Assembly (NCBI RefSeq): GCF_018390555.1
Contig: NZ_JAHBGB010000044.1
Span: forward strand, 461,424 to 525,423
Direction of reading: 5' to 3'
DNA length: 64,000 nucleotides
From: Ancylobacter oerskovii
GTDB lineage: Bacteria > Pseudomonadota > Alphaproteobacteria > Rhizobiales > Xanthobacteraceae
The first letter of the stretch is position 1. The number at the start of each line of letters is the position of its first letter. The notes under the pieces are model-generated. The model had not been told where the DNA came from and made no database searches. It saw nothing but the letters and a program-made list of their open reading frames with translations. The position numbers were made by a program, and so were the translations under genes. This document shows positions 1-8,816 of the stretch, piece by piece.

Positions 1-1209
1 CAGCCAATGGTCGAAGGGATCGCGGATCGCCTGCTCGACGATGCGGGAGGCTTCGGCGGTGGCGAGCTTCTCCTTGGTCTGGCCCTGGAATTCCGGCTCG
101 CGCACGAACACCGACAGCATCGCCGCGCAGCCGGACATGATGTCGTCGGAAGTCACCGAGCTCGCCCGCTTGGCGTTGCCGGTGCGCTCGGCATGGTCGC
201 GCAGGCCCCTCAGCAAGGCGGAGCGGAACCCCGCCTCATGGGTGCCGCCCTCGGCGGTGGGGATGGTGTTGCAATAGGAGGAGACCGCGCCGTCGGCGTC
301 GCCGAGCCAGGCCACCGCCCATTCCGCGGAGCCATGGCCGCCGGGCTTGGAGGTCTTGCCGGAGAAGATCTCCGGGTGCACCAGCGTGTGGCCGGCGATG
401 TCGGCGGCGAGATAGTCCTTGAGGCCGCCCGGAAACCGGAAGGTGGCCTCCGGCGGGATGTCGGTCCCGGCGACGAGCGCGGCGTCGCAGTTCCAGCGGA
501 TCTCGACGCCGCCGAACAGATAGGCCTTGGAGCGGGCCATCTTGAAGACCCGGGCCGGCTTGAAGCGCGCATCGGCGCCGAAGATCGTCGGGTCGGGATG
601 GAAGCGCACCCGGGTGCCGCGCCGGTTCTGCACCCGGCCGATCTCGACGAGCGGGCCCTGCGGCACGCCGCGCGAATAGGTCTGGCGGTAGAGCACCTGC
701 CCGCGCGCCACCTCCACCTCGAGCAGGTCGGACAGCGCGTTCACCACCGAGACACCGACGCCGTGCAGGCCGCCGGAGGTCTCGTAGACCTTGCTGTCGA
801 ACTTGCCGCCGGCGTGCAGCGTGGTGAGGATCACCTCCAGCGCCGACTTGCCGGGAAATTTCGGGTGGTTCTCGATCGGGATGCCGCGGCCATTGTCGGT
901 GACGGTCAGGAAGCCGTCGGCGGTGAGCTCGACATCGATGAAGCTGGCATGGCCGGCCACCGCCTCGTCCATCGAATTGTCGATCACCTCGGCGAAGAGG
1001 TGGTGCAGCGCCTTCTCGTCGGTGCCGCCAATATACATGCCCGGCCGGCGCCGTACCGGCTCCAGCCCTTCCAGCACCTCGATATGGGCGGCGGTATAGG
1101 CATTCTCCGCACCGGCCGGCTGGACGGCCGCGGCCGCGGCCCGCGGCGGCTTCGCGGCGGCAGGGCGCGGCGCCTGGGGCGGAAGGTCAAACAGGTTGGG
1201 GTCCGACAT
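1..1209 (-). CDS. parE: DNA topoisomerase IV subunit B, N-terminal part (cut by window edge)
   Basis: This is the ATPase subunit of topoisomerase IV, which decatenates daughter chromosomes together with ParC. Reading back from the ATG at 1209, the protein starts MSDPNLFDLPPQ and has a short Ala/Pro-rich linker. The GHKL ATPase domain follows, with the motifs RRPGMYIGGTDEKALHHL, EVIDNSMDEA, the glycine-rich DNGRGIPIE, and TLHAGGKFD followed by TSGGLHGVG. About 403 codons are present; the TOPRIM domain and C-terminus lie beyond base 1. The sequence KALHHLFAEVIDNSMDEA and the short N-terminus fit ParE better than GyrB. The upstream 137 bases to the next gene are AT-richer and probably hold its promoter. 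Confidence 0.93.
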   Translation of the reverse strand, partial: MSDPNLFDLPPQAPRPAAAKPPRAAAAAVQPAGAENAYTAAHIEVLEGLEPVRRRPGMYIGGTDEKALHHLFAEVIDNSMDEAVAGHASFIDVELTADGFLTVTDNGRGIPIENHPKFPGKSALEVILTTLHAGGKFDSKVYETSGGLHGVGVSVVNALSDLLEVEVARGQVLYRQTYSRGVPQGPLVEIGRVQNRRGTRVRFHPDPTIFGADARFKPARVFKMARSKAYLFGGVEIRWNCDAALVAGTDIPPEATFRFPGGLKDYLAADIAGHTLVHPEIFSGKTSKPGGHGSAEWAVAWLGDADGAVSSYCNTIPTAEGGTHEAGFRSALLRGLRDHAERTGNAKRASSVTSDDIMSGCAAMLSVFVREPEFQGQTKEKLATAEASRIVEQAIRDPFDHWL

Positions 1210-1346
1210 GGGGCGGGCAGGACTTTCGCTGGCGGCTATCGATCGATGATTCCATTACACCATAATATGCCAGTGTGAGTCACAGGCGTGAACGTTCCGT
1301 GAACGAAACGTCGGGCGAGGCGTCGGCCGCGCGGCGTCGCGCACGG

Positions 1347-1631
1347 TCACTTGCCGAGCCGGCGGCGGTTTGCCCGCACCTTGCGGCGGTAGAACCTCAC
1401 GATTTCCGGCCCCACCTTGTCGAGCGTGCCCGAGGCCGCCGCGCTGGCGAGGCGGGCGTTCACCTCGCCGAGCGCCAGCGTCTTTTCGGTCACCATGCGG
1501 GCGGCCTCGATGGCGGCGGCGACGTCGCCGCGCGCCAGCCGCCGCATGCGCTCGGCGATCACCACCTGCGCGTCGAGGCCGAGGCGGGTCATGTCGAGAC
1601 CCAGCGAGATGAAGGCGAGGGGATGCATCAT
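1347..1631 (-). CDS. Small conserved-looking protein, phasin-like helix pattern
   Basis: The product is 94-95 residues, predicted all-helical, with a basic tail (RFYRRKVRANRRRLGK). I chose the first of two tandem ATGs at 1631. The open frame runs upstream to 1877, but that part is Arg-rich low-complexity sequence overlapping argC and looks non-coding. The pattern of alternating hydrophobic and Ala residues (AERMRRLARGDVAAAIEAARMVTEK) resembles short phasin-type proteins of Rhizobiales, and phaC lies 3 kb away. I do not recognise a definite family. It is divergent from argC, with about 230 bases between them. Confidence 0.6.
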   Translation of the reverse strand: MMHPLAFISLGLDMTRLGLDAQVVIAERMRRLARGDVAAAIEAARMVTEKTLALGEVNARLASAAASGTLDKVGPEIVRFYRRKVRANRRRLGK

Positions 1632-1864
1632 GGGCGGCTTCCTTCGGGCCCGTTCCGGGCGGCGGGACGGCAAGAGCGATGCCCGTCCCTTCGTTCCCGG
1701 CTTTTTGCGCGCAGCAGCCCTGCGCAAATGCGGCAGCTTCCGGGCTGCCCTTCGGGTGCGCGCGTCTTCCGTTCGTCGTGCAACCGGTGTAGACGCGCGA
1801 ACTCGGCCCATGCTGGCCGACATGTGCTTACCAAATGCTTGCACCCTCTTCCGGGAGACGGACG

Positions 1865-2920
1865 ATGACGGAGACAAAGGCGCGGATCGCGATCCTCGGG
1901 GCCTCGGGCTACACCGGCTCGGAGCTGGTGCGACTGCTGGCCCGCCATCCGCGCGTCGAGATCGTCGCCCTCACCGCCGACCGCAAGGCCGGCCAGTCCA
2001 TGGCCGACGTGTTCCCGCAGTTCGGCAAGCTCGCTCTGCCCAAGCTCGTCACCATCGACGAGGTGGCGTGGGGCCATGTCGACCTCGCCTTCTGCGCCCT
2101 GCCGCACGGCACCACGCAGCAGGTGATCAAGCGGGTGTTCGAGACGGCGCCGCACATCAAGATGGTCGACCTGTCGGCGGATTTCCGGCTGCGCGATCCC
2201 GGCGCCTATGAGCAGTGGTACGGCCACGCGCACCAGGCGCTGGAGCTGCAGCAGGAGGCGGTCTACGGCCTCGTCGAGCTCTATCGCGACGACATCCGCA
2301 AGGCGCGGCTGATCGCCAATCCCGGCTGCTACACCACCACCGCCATCCTGCCGGTGGTGCCGCTGATCGAGGCCGGCGCCATCGAGCCGGAAGGGCTGGT
2401 CGTCGATGCCAAGAGCGGCGTCACCGGCGCCGGCCGTTCCGCCAAGGAATCGCTGCTCTTCACTGAGGTGACCGACGGCATGCACGCCTATGGCGTCGGC
2501 CATCACCGCCACATGGCCGAGCTCGACCAGGAATATTCCAAGGCCGCCGGCCGAGCGATCGTGCCGAGCTTCACCCCGCATCTCATCCCGATGAGCCGCG
2601 GCATCTATGCCACCATCTACGCGAAGACCGGTGACGGCGTCGCCGCCGCGGACGTCCATCGCGTGCTGGCGGAGTTCTACGCCTCCGAGCCCTTCGTGCA
2701 GGTGCTGCCGCTCGGCCAGGTGCCGCAGACCCGCTTCGTGAAGGGCTCGAATATGATAGTCATGGGGGTCGTCGCCGACCGCCAGCCGGGCCGTGTCATT
2801 CTGATCTCCACCACCGACAACCTCGTCAAGGGCGCGTCCGGTCAGGCGGTGCAGAACATGAACCTGGTGCTCGGCTATCCCGAGACGCTGGGGCTGGAGC
2901 AGCTGGCGCTGTTCCCCTGA
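1865..2920 (+). CDS. argC: N-acetyl-gamma-glutamyl-phosphate reductase
   Basis: ArgC reduces N-acetylglutamyl phosphate to the semialdehyde with NADPH in arginine biosynthesis. The 351-residue protein has the N-terminal Rossmann motif ILGASGYTGSELVRLL and the catalytic cysteine C155 in ANPGCYTT, typical of type 1 ArgC. Further markers are KSGVTGAGR and a C-terminal segment around MIVMGVVADRQPGR. The ATG at 1865 follows a GGGAGACGG ribosome site; an in-frame start 10 codons upstream is less likely. It stands alone here with no other arg gene beside it. Confidence 0.95.
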   Translation: MTETKARIAILGASGYTGSELVRLLARHPRVEIVALTADRKAGQSMADVFPQFGKLALPKLVTIDEVAWGHVDLAFCALPHGTTQQVIKRVFETAPHIKMVDLSADFRLRDPGAYEQWYGHAHQALELQQEAVYGLVELYRDDIRKARLIANPGCYTTTAILPVVPLIEAGAIEPEGLVVDAKSGVTGAGRSAKESLLFTEVTDGMHAYGVGHHRHMAELDQEYSKAAGRAIVPSFTPHLIPMSRGIYATIYAKTGDGVAAADVHRVLAEFYASEPFVQVLPLGQVPQTRFVKGSNMIVMGVVADRQPGRVILISTTDNLVKGASGQAVQNMNLVLGYPETLGLEQLALFP

Positions 2921-3028
2921 GCCGCGGCGGAGGGCGGCGGCGCGCTCGAGGTGCGCCGTCATGTCCCGCTTGTGGGCCTGGCATATTGTATATGCTCCTC
3001 GCGCTACCCGTAGTGTGAGGAGACCGCC

Positions 3029-3742
3029 ATGAGCTTTTCGCCCGTCCTGTCGCGTCGGAACCTGTTCGGCACCCTGGCCTGCGGCTGCGCCGCCGCGGCG
3101 GTGGGTTTCGGCTCCTCGCCCGTCCTTGCAGCCTCCGGGGTCGCCAGGACGGAACTGTCCGCCGATGCGGCGCTGGCGAAGCTGAAGGAGGGCAATGCCG
3201 CCTTCGTCGCGGGCGGCGCCTGCACCCCGGCGGGCGGCACGGCGCACATCTCGCCGCTCGCCGTCGGGCAGGCACCCTTCGCGGTCGTCATCGGCTGTTC
3301 GGATTCGCGCACGCCGCCGGAGCTCGTGTTCAATACCGGCCTCGGCGAGCTGTTCATCATCCGCGTCGCCGGCAACACGGTGGATGCCTCCGCCATCGGC
3401 TCCATCGAATATGGCGTCTCGGTGCTCGGCGCGCCGCTGGTGCTGGTGATGGGGCACAGCCAGTGCGGCGCCGTGCAGGCGGCGATCCAGATGGCGACCG
3501 AAGGCACCCATTTCCCCGGCTCGATCGACGATCTGGTGCAGCCGATCCTTCCCGCCGTGCTGCGGTCCCGCCATGACGGGCATTATCTGGTCGCGGATGC
3601 CGTCAGGGCCAATGTGGAGGACGTGACGGCGCGTATCGCCGCCGCCAGCCCGGTGGTGGCGCAGGCGGTCGCCGCGAAGAAGGTCCGCGTCGTCGGCAGC
3701 GTCTACGATCTCGCCAGCGGCAAGGTCGATTTCCTCGCCTGA
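3029..3742 (+). CDS. Beta-class carbonic anhydrase with Tat signal peptide
   Basis: This enzyme interconverts CO2 and bicarbonate. Zinc ligands and catalytic residues are visible: C90-x-D92-x-R94 in GCSDSRTPPE, and H143-x2-C146 in GHSQCGA. The N-terminus carries a twin-arginine motif (SRRNLFG) followed by a hydrophobic Ala-rich segment ending near VLAAS, so the mature enzyme is expected in the periplasm, folded before export. Length is 237 residues, normal for the family plus a signal. The ATG follows GTGAGGAGACC. The gene is convergent with the LprI-like gene downstream, only 9 bases away. Confidence 0.92.
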   Translation: MSFSPVLSRRNLFGTLACGCAAAAVGFGSSPVLAASGVARTELSADAALAKLKEGNAAFVAGGACTPAGGTAHISPLAVGQAPFAVVIGCSDSRTPPELVFNTGLGELFIIRVAGNTVDASAIGSIEYGVSVLGAPLVLVMGHSQCGAVQAAIQMATEGTHFPGSIDDLVQPILPAVLRSRHDGHYLVADAVRANVEDVTARIAAASPVVAQAVAAKKVRVVGSVYDLASGKVDFLA

Positions 3743-3751
3743 GGGCGCGGC

Positions 3752-4564
3752 TCAGGGCGCGCGTACGGCATAGGCCGGCTTCAGGGCGGTGCCGTTCCAG
3801 CGCCAGCTGCCCCAGCAGGCGGCGCCGGGAGCGGCGTCGCGGCACTGGCTGCGGTCGACCCAGAGATCGAGGCTGGCCTGTTCGGTGCCCTGCACCAGCG
3901 TCGGGCGGCTGCCGCGCAGCCTGAGCGGCGCATAGCCGGCGCTTGACAGGTTCACCGCGACGTCGCAGCCGTCATTGGCGCAGAAGGCGGTGGCGGCGCC
4001 GTCGCAGCGCAGGTTCTGCGCGTCGAGCACATAGTCCGGCCGGCCGTCGCGGTCGAGATCGGCGCTCATGGCCTGCGGCAGGGCATTGCCCTGCAACTCG
4101 CCGCCGAGGTCCCGGCACTGGGCGAAAAAGGCGCCGACCGTGTCCATCACCGGTTGCGGCATCGGCGGCGTGCCGGCGGGGGCCGGATCGGCATTGGCCT
4201 GCCGGGTTAGGTTGGTGATGGCGGCGGCGATCTGCTGCTTCAGCGCGGCGTTGCGCTGGCGGTAGAGCGGGGCGAGGCAGGCGGCGTCGGCGCCGCAGGC
4301 CGCCCGCGCCGCCAGGAAGGCGCGGGCATCGTCGCGCCGGGCGCCGCTCGCGCCCATCAGCAGCTGAAAGCGGCTGTAGCTGAACCACAGCGCGCCCATC
4401 TCGCTGTCGAGCGTTGAGAGGGTGGGGTCGGCGCAGACCGCGCGCTCGTCCGGTGTCCGCGCCTTGCCGCAGTCGAAGCTCGCGGCACCGGCGGATGCGG
4501 GCCACAACCCCGCCAGCAGCAGGACCGTCGCGCCGGCCAGGCGGACGCGGCCCGCTCGCCTCAA
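3752..4564 (-). CDS. LprI-like (DUF1311) secreted protein
   Basis: The product is about 270 residues. I place the start at the TTG at 4564, which overlaps the TGA of phaC and follows an AAGGTGAAG ribosome site; no ATG or GTG is suitably placed. That start gives a basic, hydrophobic signal peptide ending near SAGA. The mature N-terminus [25 protein letters not shown] is typical of the lysozyme-inhibitor LprI/DUF1311 module, with paired cysteines. The C-terminal half is rich in Cys and contains a [10 protein letters not shown] calcium-loop-like stretch. Probable location is the periplasm. Lysozyme inhibition is only suggested by family. The overlap implies co-transcription with phaC. Confidence 0.75.
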   Translation of the reverse strand: MRRAGRVRLAGATVLLLAGLWPASAGAASFDCGKARTPDERAVCADPTLSTLDSEMGALWFSYSRFQLLMGASGARRDDARAFLAARAACGADAACLAPLYRQRNAALKQQIAAAITNLTRQANADPAPAGTPPMPQPVMDTVGAFFAQCRDLGGELQGNALPQAMSADLDRDGRPDYVLDAQNLRCDGAATAFCANDGCDVAVNLSSAGYAPLRLRGSRPTLVQGTEQASLDLWVDRSQCRDAAPGAACWGSWRWNGTALKPAYAVRAP

Positions 4565-6969
4565 GACTTCACCTTCACATAGCTGCCCGGCGCGTCCTCG
4601 ATCGGATCGAGGACGCCGCCGCCCGGTTCGCGTGCCGGCGCCCGCTCGCTGTCCTGCGCTTCCAGCCAGGCGAGCCAGTCCGGCCACCAGGAGCCGGGAT
4701 GCATGTCGGCGGCGGCGATCCATTCCTCGAGGCTGCCGGCGGGGGCGTCGCCGGTCCAGTACTGGTACTTGGCGCGTGCCGGCGGGTTGATCACCCCGGC
4801 GATGTGGCCGGAGCCGGCCAGCACGAAGCGGACCGGCGCGCCGAACAGCTGGAGGCCGTTGAACACCGACACCGCCGGGGCGATATGGTCCTCGCGCGTC
4901 GCCAGGCTGTAGGTCGGGACCGTCACCTTGCCGAGGTCCAGCCTGTGCCCGGCCAGCGAGAGCGCGCCCCGGGCGAACTTGTTGTCGAGGTAGCAATTGC
5001 GCAGATAGAAGGAATGGTTCGCCCGCGGCAGCCGCGTGGAATCCGAGTTCCAGTACAATATGTCGAAGGGGAACGGCGCCTGCCCCTTCAGGTAGTTGTT
5101 CACCACATAGGGCCAGATCAGGTCGTTGGCGCGCAGCATGTTGAAGGCGTTGGCCATCACCCGGCCGTCCATGATGCCGGATTCCAGCATGCGCCGCTCC
5201 AGCACCGACACCTGCTCCTCGTCGATGAACACCTTCAGGTCGCCGGCCTGGGCGAAGTCGACCTGGGTGGTGAAATAGGTGGCCGAGCGGATGCCGACAT
5301 CCCGGCCGGCGGCGGCCAGCCAGGCCAGCGTCATGGCGAGCATGGTGCCGCCGACGCAATAGCCGACCGCATGCACCTGCTCGACATTGGCGGCCTGCTT
5401 GGCGACCTCGATCGCCGAGAGCACGCCGGAATGCATGTAGTCCTCGAAGCCCTTGTCGGCGAGCGCCGGGGAGGGGTTCACCCAGGAGACGATGAACACC
5501 GTCAGTCCCTGCTCCACCGCCCAGCGGACGAAGGATTTCTCGGGATTGAGGTCGAGCACGTAGAACTTGTTGATCCAGGGCGGCACGATCACCACCGGCG
5601 TCTTCAGCACGGTCTCGGTGGCGGGGCTGTACTGGATGAGCTGCATCAACTCGTTCTGGAAGACCACCTTGCCGGGCGTGACCGCAAGGTTGCCGCCAAC
5701 CTTGAACTTCGAATTGTCGGTCTGGCGGATCTTCAATTCGCCGTCGCCGGCCTCGATGTCCTCGGCCAGCATCTTCATGCCGCGCACCAGATTCTCGCCA
5801 TTCGAGGCGAAGGTGGCGCGCAGCAGTTCGGGATTGGTGAAGACGAAGTTGGACGGCGACACCGCGCTGGCGATCTGCCGCACGTAGAACTCCGCCTTGT
5901 GCTTGGTGTGCTTGTCGATCTCGGCGTCCTCGACCAGCTTTTCCGCCCAGCTGGCGGTGAGCAGATAGGTCTGCTTCAGCGCGTCGAAGAACGGGTTGCT
6001 GCTCCATTCCGGGTCGACGAAACGGCCGTCGCGCGCCGGCGGCTGGGCGACGGGCTCCACTTTCTCGCCGGCCAGCCGCTTCAGCGTCGAGGACCACAGC
6101 GAGAGATAGCCGCCGATCAGCCGCGACTGCACGTCGACGGTGCGCTTGGGGTCGGTCAGCCAGTATTCGGCGACATGGCCGAGCGTCTTCATGACGTCGG
6201 CGACCTCCTCGGCGATGTCGTCCTTTACCCGGCCTTCCTCGCGCGGGCGCAGATAGGCGGCCATCGCCTTGCCGCCTTCCTCGACCAGCCGGGCGAGATT
6301 GCCGGCGAAGGCCTCGAAGTCGACCGGGCGCGGCGCGGACGCCTCGGGGGGCTCCTTCGCCGGCGGGGCGACGACCGGGGCGGGAGAGGGCGCGACGGCG
6401 TGTTGCGTCGCGGCCGGCGCTTCGACGGCGGCGCTCCTCGGCGGGCGGGCGAGGCGCGCCGGGCTGGAGGCCGGCCTCGTCTGCGAGACCCGACGCGGCC
6501 GGGGCAGGGCGGCGGGAGCGGCCGGGGGCTCCACGGCGGCCCTGGCGGCGGTGCCGCGCACGGTCGGCGCTTTCGCCGCACCCTTCGCGGAGGCGGCCTT
6601 GCGGGAGGCCGCGGCGGGGGAGGGCGCCTTGGCAGGCGAGATCTTGGCGGGCGGCGCTTTGGCGGGCGGGATCTTGGCGGGCGGCGCCTTGGCGGGCGAG
6701 GTTTGGGGCGCGGATTTGCCGGCCGGCTTGCTCGGCGATTCGGCCGCGGCGGCCTTGGCCGCGCGCTTTGCCGGTGCCGGCGCCCGCTTGGCTTTGCCGG
6801 CCGTCTCCGGCTGGCCGGCGGCCTTGCCGGGGCGCTTCTCGGAGGTTTTCGCCGGGGCGGAAGCCGGCGGCGGCAGGGTGGTCGTGGTGTCCGTGGCGGT
6901 CTCGCCGGCGCCGTCGCGCGCATTGGCGCGTCGCCGGCTGGTGGAACGGTCGGCGTTTCGGTTACTCAC
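4561..6969 (-). CDS. phaC: Class I poly(3-hydroxyalkanoate) synthase with long basic N-terminal extension
   Basis: PhaC polymerises hydroxyacyl-CoA into PHA on the granule surface. The catalytic triad is visible: C538 in GYCVGG, D694 in REDHIAP and H722 in GSGHIAG. The C-D and D-H spacings (156 and 28) are close to those of the Cupriavidus enzyme (161 and 28). The protein has 802 residues against about 590 usual. The extra ~210 residues form a Lys/Ala/Pro-rich extension with repeated PAKAPPAK-type motifs (about residues 95-120), reminiscent of histone H1 and of the tails of PhaF and PhaM. No internal Met offers an alternative start before the conserved domain. It is divergent from the lipoprotein gene and overlaps the downstream LprI-like gene. 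Confidence 0.93.
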   Translation of the reverse strand: MSNRNADRSTSRRRANARDGAGETATDTTTTLPPPASAPAKTSEKRPGKAAGQPETAGKAKRAPAPAKRAAKAAAAESPSKPAGKSAPQTSPAKAPPAKIPPAKAPPAKISPAKAPSPAAASRKAASAKGAAKAPTVRGTAARAAVEPPAAPAALPRPRRVSQTRPASSPARLARPPRSAAVEAPAATQHAVAPSPAPVVAPPAKEPPEASAPRPVDFEAFAGNLARLVEEGGKAMAAYLRPREEGRVKDDIAEEVADVMKTLGHVAEYWLTDPKRTVDVQSRLIGGYLSLWSSTLKRLAGEKVEPVAQPPARDGRFVDPEWSSNPFFDALKQTYLLTASWAEKLVEDAEIDKHTKHKAEFYVRQIASAVSPSNFVFTNPELLRATFASNGENLVRGMKMLAEDIEAGDGELKIRQTDNSKFKVGGNLAVTPGKVVFQNELMQLIQYSPATETVLKTPVVIVPPWINKFYVLDLNPEKSFVRWAVEQGLTVFIVSWVNPSPALADKGFEDYMHSGVLSAIEVAKQAANVEQVHAVGYCVGGTMLAMTLAWLAAAGRDVGIRSATYFTTQVDFAQAGDLKVFIDEEQVSVLERRMLESGIMDGRVMANAFNMLRANDLIWPYVVNNYLKGQAPFPFDILYWNSDSTRLPRANHSFYLRNCYLDNKFARGALSLAGHRLDLGKVTVPTYSLATREDHIAPAVSVFNGLQLFGAPVRFVLAGSGHIAGVINPPARAKYQYWTGDAPAGSLEEWIAAADMHPGSWWPDWLAWLEAQDSERAPAREPGGGVLDPIEDAPGSYVKVKS

Positions 6970-7079
6970 CGCTTGTCCCCGCGGGTGCGTGCGTTCATAG
7001 GTGGAGGCATCATAGACGCGACGCCCGGTTCGAGCGAGAGCCTAGCGCGGAGTCGATGACAGTTCGGGAAACTCGGGTC

Positions 7080-7376
7080 ATGACGCGCCGTATCGCCATT
7101 TCGTTCCCACCGCTCGCGACGGCGCGCCTTCTGGCCTGCGCGGCACTTGGCCTCGCTTTGTCCGCATGCGGCGCCAACCTGCCGAAGACCAGCGTGCCCG
7201 ACCAGAAGCTGCCCTATCCGAATTTCGGCACCCCGGCGCAGATCGGCACCCGCCCGGTGATGGACGCCCAGGCCCAGTCGCAGACGCAGTCGAGCCTCGA
7301 GAACATGGCCCGCAATCGCGCCAGCGAGATGGAGCAGCAGATCAACCAGGGCAACGACATGAACGTCGGCCAGTGA
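7080..7376 (+). CDS. Small lipoprotein of unknown function
   Basis: The 98-residue product has a basic N-terminus, a hydrophobic core and the lipobox LSAC, so it should be lipidated and membrane-anchored. The mature part is polar and Gln/Asn-rich with no recognised domain. I chose the ATG at 7080; an ATG 24 bases upstream (7056) is also in frame. It is divergent from phaC with about 110 bases between. A function cannot be assigned. Confidence 0.75.
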   Translation: MTRRIAISFPPLATARLLACAALGLALSACGANLPKTSVPDQKLPYPNFGTPAQIGTRPVMDAQAQSQTQSSLENMARNRASEMEQQINQGNDMNVGQ

Positions 7377-7541
7377 AAGCCGTCGTGAGATGGGGCCGCC
7401 AGAGCCCCGTTGCCGATTGATTCACCACGCTTGTGCCACCATCGCTTGTCATGCCTCCTGTAGTGGGCGTGGCGAACATGGTAGAAACGCCCGTTATGCC
7501 GCGCCGGATGAGGAAAACGGCCGGCCTGGAGCTTGAGACCG

Positions 7542-8759
7542 ATGACCGACTTCCACCGCATCCGCCGGCTGCCGCCTTATGTGTTCGAGCAGGTCAACCG
7601 CGTGAAGGCCGCCGCCCGCAACGGTGGCGCCGACATCGTGGATCTCGGCATGGGCAACCCGGATCTCGACGCTCCCGCGCATGTGGCGGAGAAGCTCAAG
7701 GAGACCATCGGCAAGCCCCGCACCGACCGCTATTCCGCCTCCAAGGGCATTCCCGGCCTGCGCCGCGCGCAGGCGGCCTATTATGAGCGCCGCTTCGGCG
7801 TGAAGGTGAACCCCGACACCCAGGTGGTCGCCACGCTCGGCTCCAAGGAAGGCTTCGCCAACATGGCGCAGGCGATCACCGCCCCCGGCGACGTGATCCT
7901 GGTGCCGAACCCCTCCTATCCGATCCACGCCTTCGGCTTCCTGATGGCCGGGGCGGCGATCCGCTCGGTGCCCTGCGAGCCGGGCCCGGAATTCTTCCGC
8001 GCGCTGGAGCGGGCGGTGGCGCATTCCATTCCCTCGCCGCTGGCGCTGGTGCTCTGCTATCCGTCGAACCCGACCGCCTGCGTCGCCGATCTCGATTTCT
8101 ACCGCGACGTCGTCGCCTTCGCGAAGAAGCACGATCTCATCGTGCTGTCCGACCTCGCCTATTCCGAGGTCTATTTCGACGGCGACCCGCCGCCCTCGGT
8201 GCTGCAGGTGCCGGGCGCCATGGACGTGACGGTGGAGTTCACCTCCATGTCGAAGACCTTCTCCATGGCCGGCTGGCGCATGGGCTTCGCGGTCGGCAAC
8301 GAGCGGCTCATCGCCGCGCTCGCCCGCGTGAAGTCCTATCTCGATTACGGCGCCTACACGCCGATCCAGGTCGCCGCCACCGCGGCGCTGAACGGCCCGC
8401 AGGACTGCATCGCCGAGATGCGCTCGGTCTACCGCAAGCGCCGCGACGCGCTGGTGGACAGCTTCGGCAAGGCCGGCTGGGAGATTCCCTCGCCGTCGGC
8501 GTCGATGTTCGCCTGGGCGCCGATCCCCGAGAAGTTCCGCCACCTCGGCAGCCTGGAATTCTCCAAGCTGCTGATCGAGAAGGCGGACGTGGCGGTGGCG
8601 CCGGGCGTCGGCTTCGGCGAGCACGGCGACGAATATGTGCGCATCGCGCTTGTGGAGAACGAACAGCGCATCCGTCAGGCGGCGCGCAATGTCCGCCGCT
8701 TCCTTGAAACGGGCGCGGAAACATTGCACAACGTCGTGCCGCTCGCTGCGGCGCGTTGA
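7542..8759 (+). CDS. PLP-dependent aminotransferase, AlaC-like (class I/II)
   Basis: This 405-residue fold-type I aminotransferase shows the substrate segment DLGMGNPDLDAP, the PLP-contact region TLGSKEGFANM, YPSNPTA and the PLP lysine in SMSKTFSMAGWRMGF. Sequence character and the position directly before hom match the alphaproteobacterial family annotated as alanine transaminase (AlaC) or LL-diaminopimelate aminotransferase-like; I favour alanine transaminase. The ATG at 7542 was chosen over an in-frame TTG nine bases upstream. Only 57 bases separate it from hom, so the two are probably co-transcribed. Confidence 0.88.
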   Translation: MTDFHRIRRLPPYVFEQVNRVKAAARNGGADIVDLGMGNPDLDAPAHVAEKLKETIGKPRTDRYSASKGIPGLRRAQAAYYERRFGVKVNPDTQVVATLGSKEGFANMAQAITAPGDVILVPNPSYPIHAFGFLMAGAAIRSVPCEPGPEFFRALERAVAHSIPSPLALVLCYPSNPTACVADLDFYRDVVAFAKKHDLIVLSDLAYSEVYFDGDPPPSVLQVPGAMDVTVEFTSMSKTFSMAGWRMGFAVGNERLIAALARVKSYLDYGAYTPIQVAATAALNGPQDCIAEMRSVYRKRRDALVDSFGKAGWEIPSPSASMFAWAPIPEKFRHLGSLEFSKLLIEKADVAVAPGVGFGEHGDEYVRIALVENEQRIRQAARNVRRFLETGAETLHNVVPLAAAR

Positions 8760-8816
8760 GTGCCCGTTTATTGCGGGCCGGCGCCGTCCTGTTGTTTTTG
8801 AAGTTCGGATTGTTTG

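Noticed and set aside
1-1209. Calling the first gene gyrB
   Set aside because: The short N-terminus and KALHHLFAEVIDNSMDEA wording fit ParE; the decisive C-terminal half is outside the window.
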